Position numbers and translations under genes: made by a program. 64,000 bases of DNA from Gemmatimonadota bacterium (lineage in GTDB: Bacteria > Gemmatimonadota > Gemmatimonadetes > Gemmatimonadales > Gemmatimonadaceae), in NCBI GenBank assembly GCA_020161135.1, contig JAIUOB010000001.1:496001-560000 (forward strand), in the 5' to 3' direction. A model generated the notes under the pieces. The model was given only the letters and a program-made list of their open reading frames with translations, searched no databases and was not told where the DNA came from. How positions within the stretch are numbered: position 1 is the first letter of the stretch; each line of letters opens with the position of its first letter. Positions 26,980-35,276 of this stretch are shown piece after piece.

Positions 26980-28518
26980 TCAGCCCCGCAACACCCGCGC
27001 CGCCTCGGCCTCGAGCCCCGACACCAGCGCGTCGATGTGCGCGCCGTCGGTGCGCGCGTTCATGACCGTGATGCGCAGCACCCGACGCCCGTCGAGCGTG
27101 GTGCTGGTGATCCAGCCGCGGCCGCTGCGGTTGTAGCGCTCGCGCAGCGTGTCGGTGAGCGCGTCCCGCTCGCGCGGGTCATCCACGCCGGGCGGCAGCC
27201 ACGCGAAGCAGAGGATGTTCGACTCCGGTTCGTGCAGCGGCCGGAACGTGGCGTGCGTGGTGAGCCGTTCGTGCAGCCGCTGCGCCATGGCGCAGAGATG
27301 CGCATAGAGCGCGCCCAGGGCATCGGTGCCGTAGCGCTGCAGCGCCACCCACACCTTCACCACATCGGCGCGGCGCGAGCACTGGAACGAGCGCGGCCCC
27401 ATGTCCCAGGCGCGCGCGTCACCACCGGGCGCGAAGAGATACGGCGCCTGCTGCGCGAACGCCCGGTCGAGGTCGTGCTCCTCGCGCACCAGCAACATGC
27501 CGGCGGCGAGCGGCAGCAGCATGGTCTTGTGCGGATCCCACGCCACCGAGCGGGCGCGCGCGATGCCCGCGAGGCGCGGGCGATGCGCCGGCGACAGCAG
27601 TGCGCCGCCACCATGCGCCGCGTCGACGTGCAGCCAGAGCGGGCCGTGGTCGTCGGCGTGCCGCGCGCACAGGTCGGCGATCGCCTCGAGGTCGTCGAAC
27701 GCACCCGTTGCGGTGCACCCCGCGGTCGCGACCACGGCCATCACGCGCGAGCCGCGACCGCGCAGGATCGCCAGCCGTTCGTCGAGCGCCTGCACGTCCA
27801 TGCGGTGCGCGCGACTGGGGATGACCACGACGTGATTCTGGCCGAGTCCCATGATGCCGGCGGCGCGCGTCACCGCGTAGTGCGCATGCTCGCCACACAC
27901 GAGCACGGGTGCGGAGGCGCCAAGCCCCTTGGCCCACACATCGGGCACCGCGTGCGACCGCGCCGCGAGCAAGGCGGTGAGCGTCGCCTCGCTGCCACCG
28001 GAGGTCATGGTGCCACCGGCGCGCGCATCCCACCCGATCAGGTCCGTCATCCACTCGATGACCTGATGCTCGAGCGGCGTGATCGCCGGGGACATCTCGC
28101 GCACCGCCATCGACTGGTTGAAGGCGCTGATGACCGCATCCGTCCAGACGGCGGCCGGCAGCGGCGCCGACACCTGATGCCCGATGTACATCGGGTGCGC
28201 GAGGCGGTTGGCATCGGCCAGCAGCGCCGTCGCGAGCCGCCGCGCCACGTCGGAGAGCGCGTGCGGCTGGCGTGGCATCGGCTCGACGAGCCGGTCGGCG
28301 ATGATCTCGGGGCTGTGCCAGGTCGAGACCGGGCCCTCACCGGTGCGCGTCTCGGCGAAGTACTGCTCGATGAGACGCAGCAGCGGCATGGCGGCGTCGA
28401 TCGTCGTATCGGACTCGAGCAGCGCGCGCGCGTCGAGTGCGGCCTGCGCGGCCTTCGCGGCCGCTTCTGCCTGTGCGGCCGCTGCGGCCCGTGCGGCGTC
28501 CTGCGATGCGTCGGACAT
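26980..28518 (-). CDS. PLP-dependent group II decarboxylase family protein
   Basis: The 512-residue cytosolic product belongs to the group II pyridoxal-phosphate decarboxylases (aromatic amino acid, glutamate, diaminobutyrate type). The PLP lysine is Lys331 in SVAWDPHKTML. Asp299 in LWLHVDAAHGG would bind the pyridine nitrogen, His211 in CGEHAHYAVTRAA would stack on the ring, and TSGGSEATLTAL binds the phosphate. The ATG at 28518 comes one base after the stop of the DUF1835 gene. The frame continues upstream inside that gene but is not protein-like. The first 30 residues are an Ala-rich helix. The amino acid substrate cannot be assigned from the sequence; the pattern HPMYIGHQVSAPLPAAVW is common in the diaminobutyrate/glutamate-like branch. 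Confidence 0.88.
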   Translation of the reverse strand: MSDASQDAARAAAAAQAEAAAKAAQAALDARALLESDTTIDAAMPLLRLIEQYFAETRTGEGPVSTWHSPEIIADRLVEPMPRQPHALSDVARRLATALLADANRLAHPMYIGHQVSAPLPAAVWTDAVISAFNQSMAVREMSPAITPLEHQVIEWMTDLIGWDARAGGTMTSGGSEATLTALLAARSHAVPDVWAKGLGASAPVLVCGEHAHYAVTRAAGIMGLGQNHVVVIPSRAHRMDVQALDERLAILRGRGSRVMAVVATAGCTATGAFDDLEAIADLCARHADDHGPLWLHVDAAHGGGALLSPAHRPRLAGIARARSVAWDPHKTMLLPLAAGMLLVREEHDLDRAFAQQAPYLFAPGGDARAWDMGPRSFQCSRRADVVKVWVALQRYGTDALGALYAHLCAMAQRLHERLTTHATFRPLHEPESNILCFAWLPPGVDDPRERDALTDTLRERYNRSGRGWITSTTLDGRRVLRITVMNARTDGAHIDALVSGLEAEAARVLRG

Positions 28519-28519
28519 G

Positions 28520-29500
28520 TCAGCCCTCCCCGGGCACAAGACGGTGCGCGCCAGTGTCCCATCGCCAGTGTCGGGACACGGTGCAGTGCACCCCGCCGAT
28601 CCAGCGATCGAGTCCGTTGGCGCGCACCAGGTCGGCGTCGCCGCGCAGCAGCGCACGCCCGAAGTCGGTGAGGTGCACGCGGCTTCCCGTCGCGCGCGCG
28701 ATCACCGGCGTCGCTCCGCGCATCAGCTCGTCGAGCATCGCGGTGAAGTTCGTATCGCCGAGCCACATCCACGACTCGGTCGCCTGATTCGCGGCGAAGA
28801 GCCGCTGCGGCGTCAGCGCGCCGGCCGCGTCGAGTGCCTCGCAGATCTGGCGCATGGTGCGCGAGAGCCCTGCCGCGACGTCAGGATACTCCTCGAGCTG
28901 GCGGCGCAATGCCGCGGCAAGATGCGGCAGTTGCACCGTATCGTCGGCGAGGTAGCTGCGGCCGTGCACCACGCCAGCCAGGCGACCGGTGAGCGCGGTG
29001 AGCGCGTCCGGTGTGGCGGCGGTGAAGGCGCGCCACGCCGACACACCGATGGCCAGGTCGTCCGCATCCACCGGCCGACGCGCGGCGAACAGCGGCGGGA
29101 ACCGGTCGGGCGCCATCGGGCCCAGGAAGCAATCGGCCGGCGCGATGGTGATGCGCGGGCGCGCCTCGTCCGGCAGCCGCCCCAGCCGCGCCAACACCTG
29201 CACCAGTTGGAGCTGGTCGTAGAGATCGGGCTCGAACCAGAGCACGACTTCATCGCCCACCCCGGCATCCGCCAGCCGCGCGTCGCGCTCCGCGAAGTCC
29301 GTGACGATCCCCTCCGCCGGTCCCGCGCCCCGGGCGGCCAGGAAGTTGGCCCGGGTACGGTGGAAGGCAGCGAGATCGTCGTCGGGCGGCACCGGTCCGT
29401 CGTGCAGCACGTCGCGCCACGAGACGATGTCCCCCGGCAGGCCGCTGCGCGCGAGCGCGCCGGCGGCAACGTCCCCGTTGGTGACGTGGAGGGTGAGCAT
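28520..29500 (-). CDS. DUF1835 (with DUF3658-like part) protein
   Basis: The 326-residue product begins LTLHVTNGDVAAGALARSGL, then Val-Ser-Trp-Arg-Asp-Val-Leu-His-Asp-Gly-Pro-Val-Pro, the diagnostic start of DUF1835. It continues with VVLWFEPDLYDQLQLVQVLA, also typical. The C-terminal half (from about residue 170) includes a helical part and a wing-like ending (Gly-Ser-Arg-Val-His-Leu-Thr-Asp-Phe-Gly-Arg-Ala-Leu-Leu) reminiscent of DUF3658. No biochemical function is established for the family. Its stop lies one base before the decarboxylase start, so the two genes are co-transcribed. It is divergent from the mannose-1-phosphate guanylyltransferase gene. It has no signal peptide and no membrane segment. 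Confidence 0.85.
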   Translation of the reverse strand: MLTLHVTNGDVAAGALARSGLPGDIVSWRDVLHDGPVPPDDDLAAFHRTRANFLAARGAGPAEGIVTDFAERDARLADAGVGDEVVLWFEPDLYDQLQLVQVLARLGRLPDEARPRITIAPADCFLGPMAPDRFPPLFAARRPVDADDLAIGVSAWRAFTAATPDALTALTGRLAGVVHGRSYLADDTVQLPHLAAALRRQLEEYPDVAAGLSRTMRQICEALDAAGALTPQRLFAANQATESWMWLGDTNFTAMLDELMRGATPVIARATGSRVHLTDFGRALLRGDADLVRANGLDRWIGGVHCTVSRHWRWDTGAHRLVPGEG

Positions 29501-29638
29501 GGGTTGACGTATGTTGTGGGCGCCCCCTGCGGATCGCCAGTCGCGACCGACCACGTACAGCGCACGCGTCGCACACGTGTCGCGTCGTGACTGCACAGCG
29601 GCCGCGCACCTCGTCCCTCTCACGACTCGCCCCGCCCG

Positions 29639-30820
29639 ATGTCCGAGACGCGCGTCATTCGCCCCGAGGCGCCCACCCTCGACCTGGCCACCGCGGTCGC
29701 TGGCACGGGCACCCTCGAGGAGGCAGAGCCCGAGACGCTGCGCGACACCGGCACCGACATGTGGGCCGTGATCTTCGCCGGGGGCATCGGCACCCGCTTC
29801 TGGCCGCTCAGCACGCCACGGCGTCCCAAGCAACTGCTCGCCCTCGTCCACGAACGGCCGCTCATCGCCGAGACGGTCATGCGGCTGGCACCGCTGGTGC
29901 CGTCGGACCGCGTACTGGTGGTGACCAGTGCGGACATCGTGGATGCCCTGCACGACGCCATCCCCGAGGTGCCGCGCGGCAACATGCTGGTCGAGCCGCG
30001 CCCGCTGGGCACCGCCGCCGCGCTGGCGTGGGGGGCGCAGGAGGTGGCCCGACGCGCCGGTCCCGACACGGTGTTCTGCGCGCTGCACGCCGACCTCTCG
30101 GTGGGCTACCCCGACGTGCTGCGCGATTCGCTGCGCCGCGCCGCCACCCACGCCGCCACTGAGCGCGTGCTCGTGGCCCTCGGCGCGACACCCACGCGCC
30201 CCGAGACGGGCTTCGGCTATCTGCAGCCCGGTCATCCGGTCGATCCGCTCACCGGCCGCGCCGAGGGAGGCGCCTGTCGGGTGACGCACTTCGTCGAAAA
30301 GCCCGGCGCCGCGCTGGCCGATGTGCTCATCGAGAAGGGCGCGCTCTGGAACACGGGCATCTTCGTGTGGCGCGCACAGGTCGTGCTTGACGCCCTCGCG
30401 ACCCACACCCCCGAAGTGGCGTCGGCCCTCCCGGCCCTCGCCGCCGGCACCCTCGACACCGTCGCCAACCTCGTCACCAGCATCTCCATCGATCGCGGCC
30501 TGCTGGAACGGTCGCCGCACGTCGTGGTGCTGCCCACCGAGTGCGCGTGGGACGATGTGGGCACGTGGGCGTCGCTGCGTCGCGTGCGCGAACTCGACGA
30601 CACGGGCAATGGCGTGATGGGCCCGGTCTACTGCGTCGAATCGTCGGGCAACGTCATCCACGCCGAGAGCTGCTCGGTGGTGGCCTATGGCATCTCGGGG
30701 ATGATCGTCGTCTCCATCGACGGCCTGACCTTCGTCACCACACTCGAGCGCGCGAGCGAGCTGGGGCCGTTGCTCAACGCCCTCCCCGGCAGCCTGCGCT
30801 TCAATCCCGGTCGCGCCTGA
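29639..30820 (+). CDS. manC: Mannose-1-phosphate guanylyltransferase
   Basis: This cytosolic nucleotidyltransferase of 393 residues makes GDP-mannose from GTP and mannose 1-phosphate for exopolysaccharide and glycan synthesis. The pyrophosphorylase signature Phe-Ala-Gly-Gly-Ile-Gly-Thr-Arg-Phe-Trp-Pro-Leu-Ser is at 47-59, followed by RRPKQLLAL. Further conserved parts are FVEKPGAALA, LWNTGIFVWRA and ECAWDDVGTWASL. The length fits the short form without a C-terminal isomerase domain. The first 40 residues are an acidic extension not typical of the family, so translation from the ATG at 29759 (MWAVIFAGG) is possible, although no ribosome binding site precedes it. The crotonase-like gene follows after 16 bases. 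Confidence 0.92.
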   Translation: MSETRVIRPEAPTLDLATAVAGTGTLEEAEPETLRDTGTDMWAVIFAGGIGTRFWPLSTPRRPKQLLALVHERPLIAETVMRLAPLVPSDRVLVVTSADIVDALHDAIPEVPRGNMLVEPRPLGTAAALAWGAQEVARRAGPDTVFCALHADLSVGYPDVLRDSLRRAATHAATERVLVALGATPTRPETGFGYLQPGHPVDPLTGRAEGGACRVTHFVEKPGAALADVLIEKGALWNTGIFVWRAQVVLDALATHTPEVASALPALAAGTLDTVANLVTSISIDRGLLERSPHVVVLPTECAWDDVGTWASLRRVRELDDTGNGVMGPVYCVESSGNVIHAESCSVVAYGISGMIVVSIDGLTFVTTLERASELGPLLNALPGSLRFNPGRA

Positions 30821-30836
30821 CGGCGCAGGAGTCGGC

Positions 30837-31631
30837 ATGACCGCGTCGTACCCACACCTGCGCGTCGAGACGACCGACGCGGGCGTCCGCACCATCACGC
30901 TCGATCGCCCGGAGCGGCTGAACGCCGTGAACGGCGCCCTCGCCGATGCGCTGCCGCTGGCACTCGCCGATGCGTCGCAGGACGACGCCGTGCGGGTGGT
31001 CGTGGTGACCGGTGCCGGACGCGGCTTCTGCGCCGGACTCGACCTCGGCGAACCGGTGGACATGGGAAGCACGCGCGCCGTGCGCCTCGACCCCTACCGG
31101 TGGGTGGGACGCTGGGTGCAGGGCGTCGCGCAGTGCGACAAGCCGGTCATCGCCGCCATCAACGGACCCGCCGCGGGCGCCGGCTTCGGACTCGCGCTGG
31201 CCTGCGACCTGCGCCTCATGAGCGCATCGGCCACCTGCACCGCCGGCTATGTGCGCCGTGGCCTCTCGCCCGACGCGGGCGTGACGTGGTTCCTCCCGCG
31301 CCTCATCGGCATGGCGCGCGCCATGGACCTCGTGCTCACCGGGCGCGACATCGATGCCGACGAGGCGTTGCGCATCGGCCTCGTGAGCAGCGTGCACCCG
31401 GCAGACACCTTTGCCGACGCCGTGGCCGACTACGCCGCGCGTCTCGCCGCCGGCCCACCGGTGGCGCTCACGCTCAGCAAGCGACTGCTCCACGCCAGTG
31501 CCAGCGCCACGCTCGATGCCCAGCTCCGCGACGAGCTGACGCAGATCAAGCAGTGCCTCGCCAGCGCCGATGTGCGCGAGGCGATGACGGCGTTCAAGGA
31601 GAAGCGGCCGCCGGTGTTTCGAGGCGCGTAG
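30837..31631 (+). CDS. Enoyl-CoA hydratase/isomerase family protein
   Basis: This is a 264-residue crotonase-fold protein. The first oxyanion-hole part is intact (VVVTGAGRGFCAGLDLGEPV), as is the second region (AAINGPAAGAGFGLALACDL). However, the two glutamates that act in classical hydratases (Glu144 and Glu164 of rat enoyl-CoA hydratase) align with Gly and Tyr here. The stretch GLSPDAGVTWFLPRL instead resembles PaaG and dienoyl-CoA isomerases, which use an Asp at this place. An isomerase-like function, or another acyl-CoA reaction, is therefore more likely than hydration. No fatty acid or phenylacetate genes are adjacent; it follows manC by 16 bases, probably in one transcript. Confidence 0.88.
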   Translation: MTASYPHLRVETTDAGVRTITLDRPERLNAVNGALADALPLALADASQDDAVRVVVVTGAGRGFCAGLDLGEPVDMGSTRAVRLDPYRWVGRWVQGVAQCDKPVIAAINGPAAGAGFGLALACDLRLMSASATCTAGYVRRGLSPDAGVTWFLPRLIGMARAMDLVLTGRDIDADEALRIGLVSSVHPADTFADAVADYAARLAAGPPVALTLSKRLLHASASATLDAQLRDELTQIKQCLASADVREAMTAFKEKRPPVFRGA

Positions 31632-31804
31632 ACGTCGCGTAGGCGGCGCGCAGCACGTCGCGGGGAGGGGTGCGCGAGCAGCCATGCGACTGGTCCGCAT
31701 TCACGAACGGTCCATCACCCCCCACTACCACCGGCACCGTTGGCCCTGCTAGATCACAGGGAGTTGAAGGTCTCCCCACCCCGCCTGCGCTCCCTCGCTG
31801 CACC

Positions 31805-32287
31805 ATGGCTCCTTCCCGCTCCGCCACCGCCCGCGCCCTCGCCGATGACTCCGAGGTCGCGCCCGGTCCCCTCGACTGCTGCGATGCGCTCGCCCGCACG
31901 GCCGCCGAAACCTGCCGTCAGCATGAGCGACTTGGCCGCCTGAGCGCGCTCGGCGTGGCCAAGACCGAATTGGGCGCCGCACACGCCATGGTCGACACGA
32001 TCGATCTCGCGCTCGCCGAAACGGTACGCGACTTCGAGAAGGTGTGCGGCAAGGGCTCGGGGAGCGACAGCGCCGAGGTGCGCGCCGCCGCCAACGCGAT
32101 GTGGCTGGCGGCCCGCGAGTATCTCCGGCGACACAGCATTGCCGAGAAGGCCTCGCGGCAGCTCACGCAGCACGACGCCGATGTCCTGGGCGACCTGCAC
32201 TTCGAGTACGAGCTCGAAGCATCCGCCCTGCTGGGGCTCAAGCAGGCCACCGCGACGTTCCAGAAGCTCCGCCCCGAGTCGAAGTAG
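31805..32287 (+). CDS. Helical protein of unknown function
   Basis: The 160-residue product has no signal peptide and looks almost entirely alpha-helical: CCDALARTAAETCRQHERLG, then AKTELGAAHAMVDTIDLALA and NAMWLAAREYLRRHSIAEKA, then DVLGDLHFEYELEASALLGL. It has three Cys near the N-terminus and one at Val-Cys-Gly-Lys. I recognise no family. The frame is open upstream to 31670, but the intervening sequence has poor coding character, so I start at the ATG at 31805. It is convergent with the 2H phosphodiesterase gene, with a shared terminator-like hairpin. The 173 bases upstream (31632-31804) hold no other feature that I can support. Confidence 0.62.
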   Translation: MAPSRSATARALADDSEVAPGPLDCCDALARTAAETCRQHERLGRLSALGVAKTELGAAHAMVDTIDLALAETVRDFEKVCGKGSGSDSAEVRAAANAMWLAAREYLRRHSIAEKASRQLTQHDADVLGDLHFEYELEASALLGLKQATATFQKLRPESK

Positions 32288-32298
32288 CACCGCGGCGG

Positions 32299-32327
32299 TG
32301 AGGCGCGCGCCCACGGTGCGCGCCTCA
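32299..32327. terminator. Hairpin between convergent genes
   Basis: TGAGGCGCGC (32299-32308) pairs perfectly with 32318-32327 across a 9-base loop. It includes the stop codon of the leftward 2H gene and lies 11 bases after the stop of the rightward gene, so it could end both transcripts. Confidence 0.5.
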
Positions 32328-32855
32328 GCCGGTGAGTGGGAGCGAGAAGAGGAGGCGGCTCGGCTGCGGATCGCGGGTGAGGTACACCTGCAGCGATTCG
32401 ATGCGCGCCGGATCGTCCACCCGCACCGCGAGCAGCTCCCGCTCGCGCGCCGGCGTGAGCGTCGGATAGAAGCTCAGTGTGCAGTGCGGCGAGAACTGGA
32501 AGCGCGCCCGCTTGAAGGGGAGGCCACTGGTGGCGATGCGCTCGTGCAGCGCGCGCAACGGTCCGTTGGGGTCGAGCGGCAGCGAGACGATGTTCGTCTG
32601 CATGAACCGGTGCGGCGGCGCGAACGGGAGCGACATGGGCGCCGTCGTCGCGGCAATGGGGGCAAGCGCCGCGCGAATGCGCTCCACAGGCGTGTCGGTC
32701 GGGATCGATCCCACCCCCGAACTGCCCACGAGCGTGACGTGCGGCGGCGTCAGCCGCGCGAGCTTGGGGTCGAATCGCTGCTGCAGCGCGCGCACGAGTG
32801 CGCCCGCCTCCCCGGGAAGCTCGGCAAGGACGAAGATGCCAAAGGACGCCGCCAT
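32325..32855 (-). CDS. 2H phosphodiesterase (2'-5' RNA ligase family)
   Basis: The 176-residue cytosolic product has the two His-x-Thr motifs that define 2H phosphoesterases. His39-Val-Thr41 lies in LTPPHVTLVGSS and His124-Cys-Thr126 in FSPHCTLSFYP. The spacing of 85 residues and the total length fit the LigT/ThpR-like group, which opens 2',3'-cyclic phosphates or joins 2'-5' ends in RNA. The C-terminal strand pattern (IESLQVYLTRDPQPSRLLFS) also fits. The ATG at 32855 has a TACATT -10-like box only six bases upstream, so the mRNA is probably leaderless. It is divergent from the DUF2007 gene. Confidence 0.88.
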   Translation of the reverse strand: MAASFGIFVLAELPGEAGALVRALQQRFDPKLARLTPPHVTLVGSSGVGSIPTDTPVERIRAALAPIAATTAPMSLPFAPPHRFMQTNIVSLPLDPNGPLRALHERIATSGLPFKRARFQFSPHCTLSFYPTLTPARERELLAVRVDDPARIESLQVYLTRDPQPSRLLFSLPLTG

Positions 32856-32861
32856 GTGCGC

Positions 32862-32918
32862 AATGTAGCAGACCGGTCCGTGTGGCCCCATGCGATGCTG
32901 CGGGACGCGCGATACATT
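32862..32918. promoter_or_regulatory. Paired divergent -10 boxes for leaderless genes
   Basis: TACATT on the minus strand (32867-32862) and TACATT on the plus strand (32913-32918) each lie exactly six bases before an ATG (32855 and 32925). Transcription starting about seven bases after a -10 box would begin at the A of each start codon. No convincing -35 box is seen for either. Confidence 0.55.
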
Positions 32919-32924
32919 CGCGGC

Positions 32925-33197
32925 ATGGGTGAGGCGATGGTGGTGATCCGCGACTATGTGAACGAGATGGAAGCGCTCGTGGCGCGCAGCGTGCTGGAAG
33001 CGCACGGCATTCCCGCCGTGGTGCTGCGCGACGATGCGGGCGGCATGCTCCCGGCGATGCACCTGGTCTATCCGGTGCGGCTCGCGGTGCGCGCGGTCGA
33101 GGCCAAGGAAGCGCTGCGCATTCTCGACGCGCCGTTCGACGACGTGAGCGACGACGAGGAACTGCCCGACATCGGCGGTGCCGCCGGCGCGCCCTGA
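32925..33197 (+). CDS. DUF2007 (putative signal transducing) protein
   Basis: The 90-residue cytosolic product has the DUF2007 pattern: VVIRDYVNEMEALVARSVLE, then Ala-His-Gly-Ile-Pro-Ala-Val, with a variable centre and VYPVRLAVRAVEAKEALRIL. Members have a small ferredoxin-like fold related to the regulatory GlnB-like group, and their ligand is unknown. An acidic tail ends the protein. The start at 32925 follows a TACATT box by six bases with no room for a ribosome binding site. The gene is followed after 10 bases by the Sua5-type gene and may be co-transcribed with it. A longer frame runs upstream through the 2H gene region but is only an antisense shadow. Confidence 0.82.
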   Translation: MGEAMVVIRDYVNEMEALVARSVLEAHGIPAVVLRDDAGGMLPAMHLVYPVRLAVRAVEAKEALRILDAPFDDVSDDEELPDIGGAAGAP

Positions 33198-33207
33198 GCG
33201 CGTGACC

Positions 33208-34287
33208 ATGTCCCCGCTCCCCGACGACGCGCCGGCATCGCACGTCATCGCGGTCGACCCGCAGGCCCCCGACGCCACCGTCATCGCCGAGGCGGCCGCT
33301 CGACTACAGCGTGGCGAACTGGTCGCCTTTCCCACGGAAACGGTGTACGGGCTCGGCGCCAACGCCCTCGACGCCGACGCGGTCGCCCGCATCTACGCGG
33401 CCAAGGGGCGCCCCGCGTGGAATCCGGTCATCGTCCATGTGCCGAGCATCGACGCTGCGGTCGAGCTCGCTGGGTCGTGGCCGCCCGCCGCGGCACGCCT
33501 GGCCGAGCGCTGCTGGCCGGGACCGCTCACCCTGGTCGTGCCAGCGGGGCCGCGCATTCCATCGATCGTCACGGCCGGTCGTCCGGCGGTCGCGCTGCGC
33601 GTGCCCGATCATCCGGTCGCACTCGCGCTGCTGCGTGCCGCCGGCGTACCGGTGGCGGCGCCCAGCGCCAATCGCTTCACGCAGGTGAGCCCGACCACCG
33701 CGGCCCACGTCGTGCAGTCGCTCGGTGCGCGCGTGCCGCTGGTGCTCGACGGCGGCCCGTGTGCCGTGGGCATCGAGAGCACCGTCGTGGACTGCACCGG
33801 CGACACGGTGCGCATCCTGCGCCCTGGAATGCTGGGCCGGGAAACGCTCGAGGCGGCGCTGTCCGGGCTCGACGTCGAGGTCACGCACGCCGTGCATCGC
33901 GCCATCGCGCACGACGCGACGGCCGTGCCCGAGGCGCCGCTCGCGCCGGGCATGGCCGATCGCCACTACGCCCCACAGGCCGATGTCTGGCTGTTCGAGG
34001 CGCGGCAGGCGGGCGATATCGCGCAGGCTTTGGCCGCGCGTCCATTGGACACACACCGCACGGCATTGGTTGCGCTGCTGCGTACCGTGACGCCCGAGGC
34101 GCTTGGCATCGATGCCGCATGCGCCGTGCGCATGCCGACCGATGCCGGGAGCTATGCCCGGGCGTTGTATGCGGCGCTCCATCATGCCGATCGCGTGGGC
34201 GCGACGCTGGTGTGCATCGAGGCCCCACCGCCGGACGAGCCGGCCTGGGAAGGCGTGCGCGACCGCCTCACACGCGCGGCGCGCTAG
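33208..34287 (+). CDS. tsaC: L-threonylcarbamoyladenylate synthase, Sua5 type
   Basis: The 359-residue cytosolic enzyme makes threonylcarbamoyl-AMP from threonine, bicarbonate and ATP for the tRNA modification t6A37. The YrdC domain (about residues 10-205) has the family motifs: LQRGELVAFPTETVYGLGAN, then IYAAKGRPAWNPVIVHV and ERCWPGPLTLV, then VAAPSANRFTQVSPTTAAHV and GIESTVVDC. A C-terminal Sua5 domain follows (about 235-359), linked by MADRHYAPQADVWLF, so this is the long Sua5 form rather than short TsaC. The ATG at 33208 lies 10 bases after the DUF2007 gene; a GTG at 33202 in the same frame is an alternative. FabI begins 13 bases after its stop. Confidence 0.94.
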   Translation: MSPLPDDAPASHVIAVDPQAPDATVIAEAAARLQRGELVAFPTETVYGLGANALDADAVARIYAAKGRPAWNPVIVHVPSIDAAVELAGSWPPAAARLAERCWPGPLTLVVPAGPRIPSIVTAGRPAVALRVPDHPVALALLRAAGVPVAAPSANRFTQVSPTTAAHVVQSLGARVPLVLDGGPCAVGIESTVVDCTGDTVRILRPGMLGRETLEAALSGLDVEVTHAVHRAIAHDATAVPEAPLAPGMADRHYAPQADVWLFEARQAGDIAQALAARPLDTHRTALVALLRTVTPEALGIDAACAVRMPTDAGSYARALYAALHHADRVGATLVCIEAPPPDEPAWEGVRDRLTRAAR

Positions 34288-34300
34288 GGTATCTTAGGGC

Positions 34301-35206
34301 ATGCTTCCCATCGACCTCACCGGCAAGCGCGCGCTCGTTGCGGGCGTCGCCGACGACAATGGATTCGGATGGGCCATCGCGAAGGCGTTCGCCGAGGCCG
34401 GTGCCTCGGTGTGCGTCGCGACGTGGCCCCCCGCGCTCAACATCTTCCTCAACCTCCTCGAGCGCGGCAAGCTCGACGAGTCGCGCCAGATGACGGATGG
34501 CTCGCTGCTCGCCTTCGAGCGCATCTATCCGCTCGACGCGGTCTTCGATCGGCTCGAGGATGCCCCCGAGGACGTGCGCGAGAACAAGCGCTACAAGGAG
34601 CTCGGCGACTTCTCCATCGACGGCCTCGTGGCGCGCATGGTGGCCGACTTCGGCCCGCAGCCGGTGGACATCGTGTTCCACTCGCTCGCCAACGGCCCCG
34701 AGGTGAAGAAGCCGCTGCTCGAGGTGTCGCGCGCCGGCTACCTCGCCGCGTCCAGCGCGAGCGCATACTCGTTCGTGTCCATGGTGCAGCGTTTCGGTCC
34801 GCTCATGCGGCCGGGTGGCGCGTTCGCGTCGCTCACGTACATGGCCAGTGAGCGCGCCATTCCCGGCTACGGCGGTGGCATGTCGTCGGCCAAGGCGCAG
34901 CTCGAGAGCGACACGCGCCTGCTGGCCTTCGAGGCGGGGCGTGCGTACGGCGTGCGGGTGAACACCATCTCGGCCGGCCCGTATGCGTCGCGCGCGGCGA
35001 GCGCGATCGGCATCATCTCGACGATGGTCGAGTACTGCAAGGTGAACGCCCCGCTCCCCGAGGCGCTCGATGCGCGCGAGGTGGGCACGACGGCGGCGTT
35101 CCTCTGCAGCCCGCTGGCGAGTGGTATCACCGGCTCGACGGTGTATGTCGACAAGGGATACCACGCGATGGGCATGGCGGTCGCGCCGCCGACGCTCGCC
35201 CCCTGA
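34301..35206 (+). CDS. fabI: Enoyl-[acyl-carrier-protein] reductase FabI, plant type
   Basis: The 301-residue NADH-dependent enzyme performs the last reduction of the fatty acid elongation cycle. The nucleotide-binding part reads [20 protein letters not shown]. The catalytic Tyr and Lys are in [16 protein letters not shown], with the spacing of eight seen in plant and chlamydial enzymes rather than the seven of E. coli FabI. The protein is also about 40 residues longer than E. coli FabI because of a loop after the first strand region ([20 protein letters not shown]), again as in the plant type. A TATCTT box ends five bases before the ATG, so a leaderless transcript is possible. The Sua5 gene ends 13 bases upstream. 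Confidence 0.95.
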   Translation: MLPIDLTGKRALVAGVADDNGFGWAIAKAFAEAGASVCVATWPPALNIFLNLLERGKLDESRQMTDGSLLAFERIYPLDAVFDRLEDAPEDVRENKRYKELGDFSIDGLVARMVADFGPQPVDIVFHSLANGPEVKKPLLEVSRAGYLAASSASAYSFVSMVQRFGPLMRPGGAFASLTYMASERAIPGYGGGMSSAKAQLESDTRLLAFEAGRAYGVRVNTISAGPYASRAASAIGIISTMVEYCKVNAPLPEALDAREVGTTAAFLCSPLASGITGSTVYVDKGYHAMGMAVAPPTLAP

Positions 35207-35276
35207 GGTTCCGCTGAGCTCGACGCCGACGCTTCCGGGCGGCCGCCTCACGCCGCCCGAGCCTGTCCCGCCGCCG

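Noticed and set aside
28520..31072. Extension of the DUF1835 frame far upstream on the minus strand
   Set aside because: The extension lies opposite manC and is not protein-like. The conserved DUF1835 start coincides with the ATG at 29500.
30837..31631. Calling the crotonase-like gene an enoyl-CoA hydratase of beta-oxidation
   Set aside because: Both catalytic glutamates appear to be missing and no beta-oxidation genes are adjacent.
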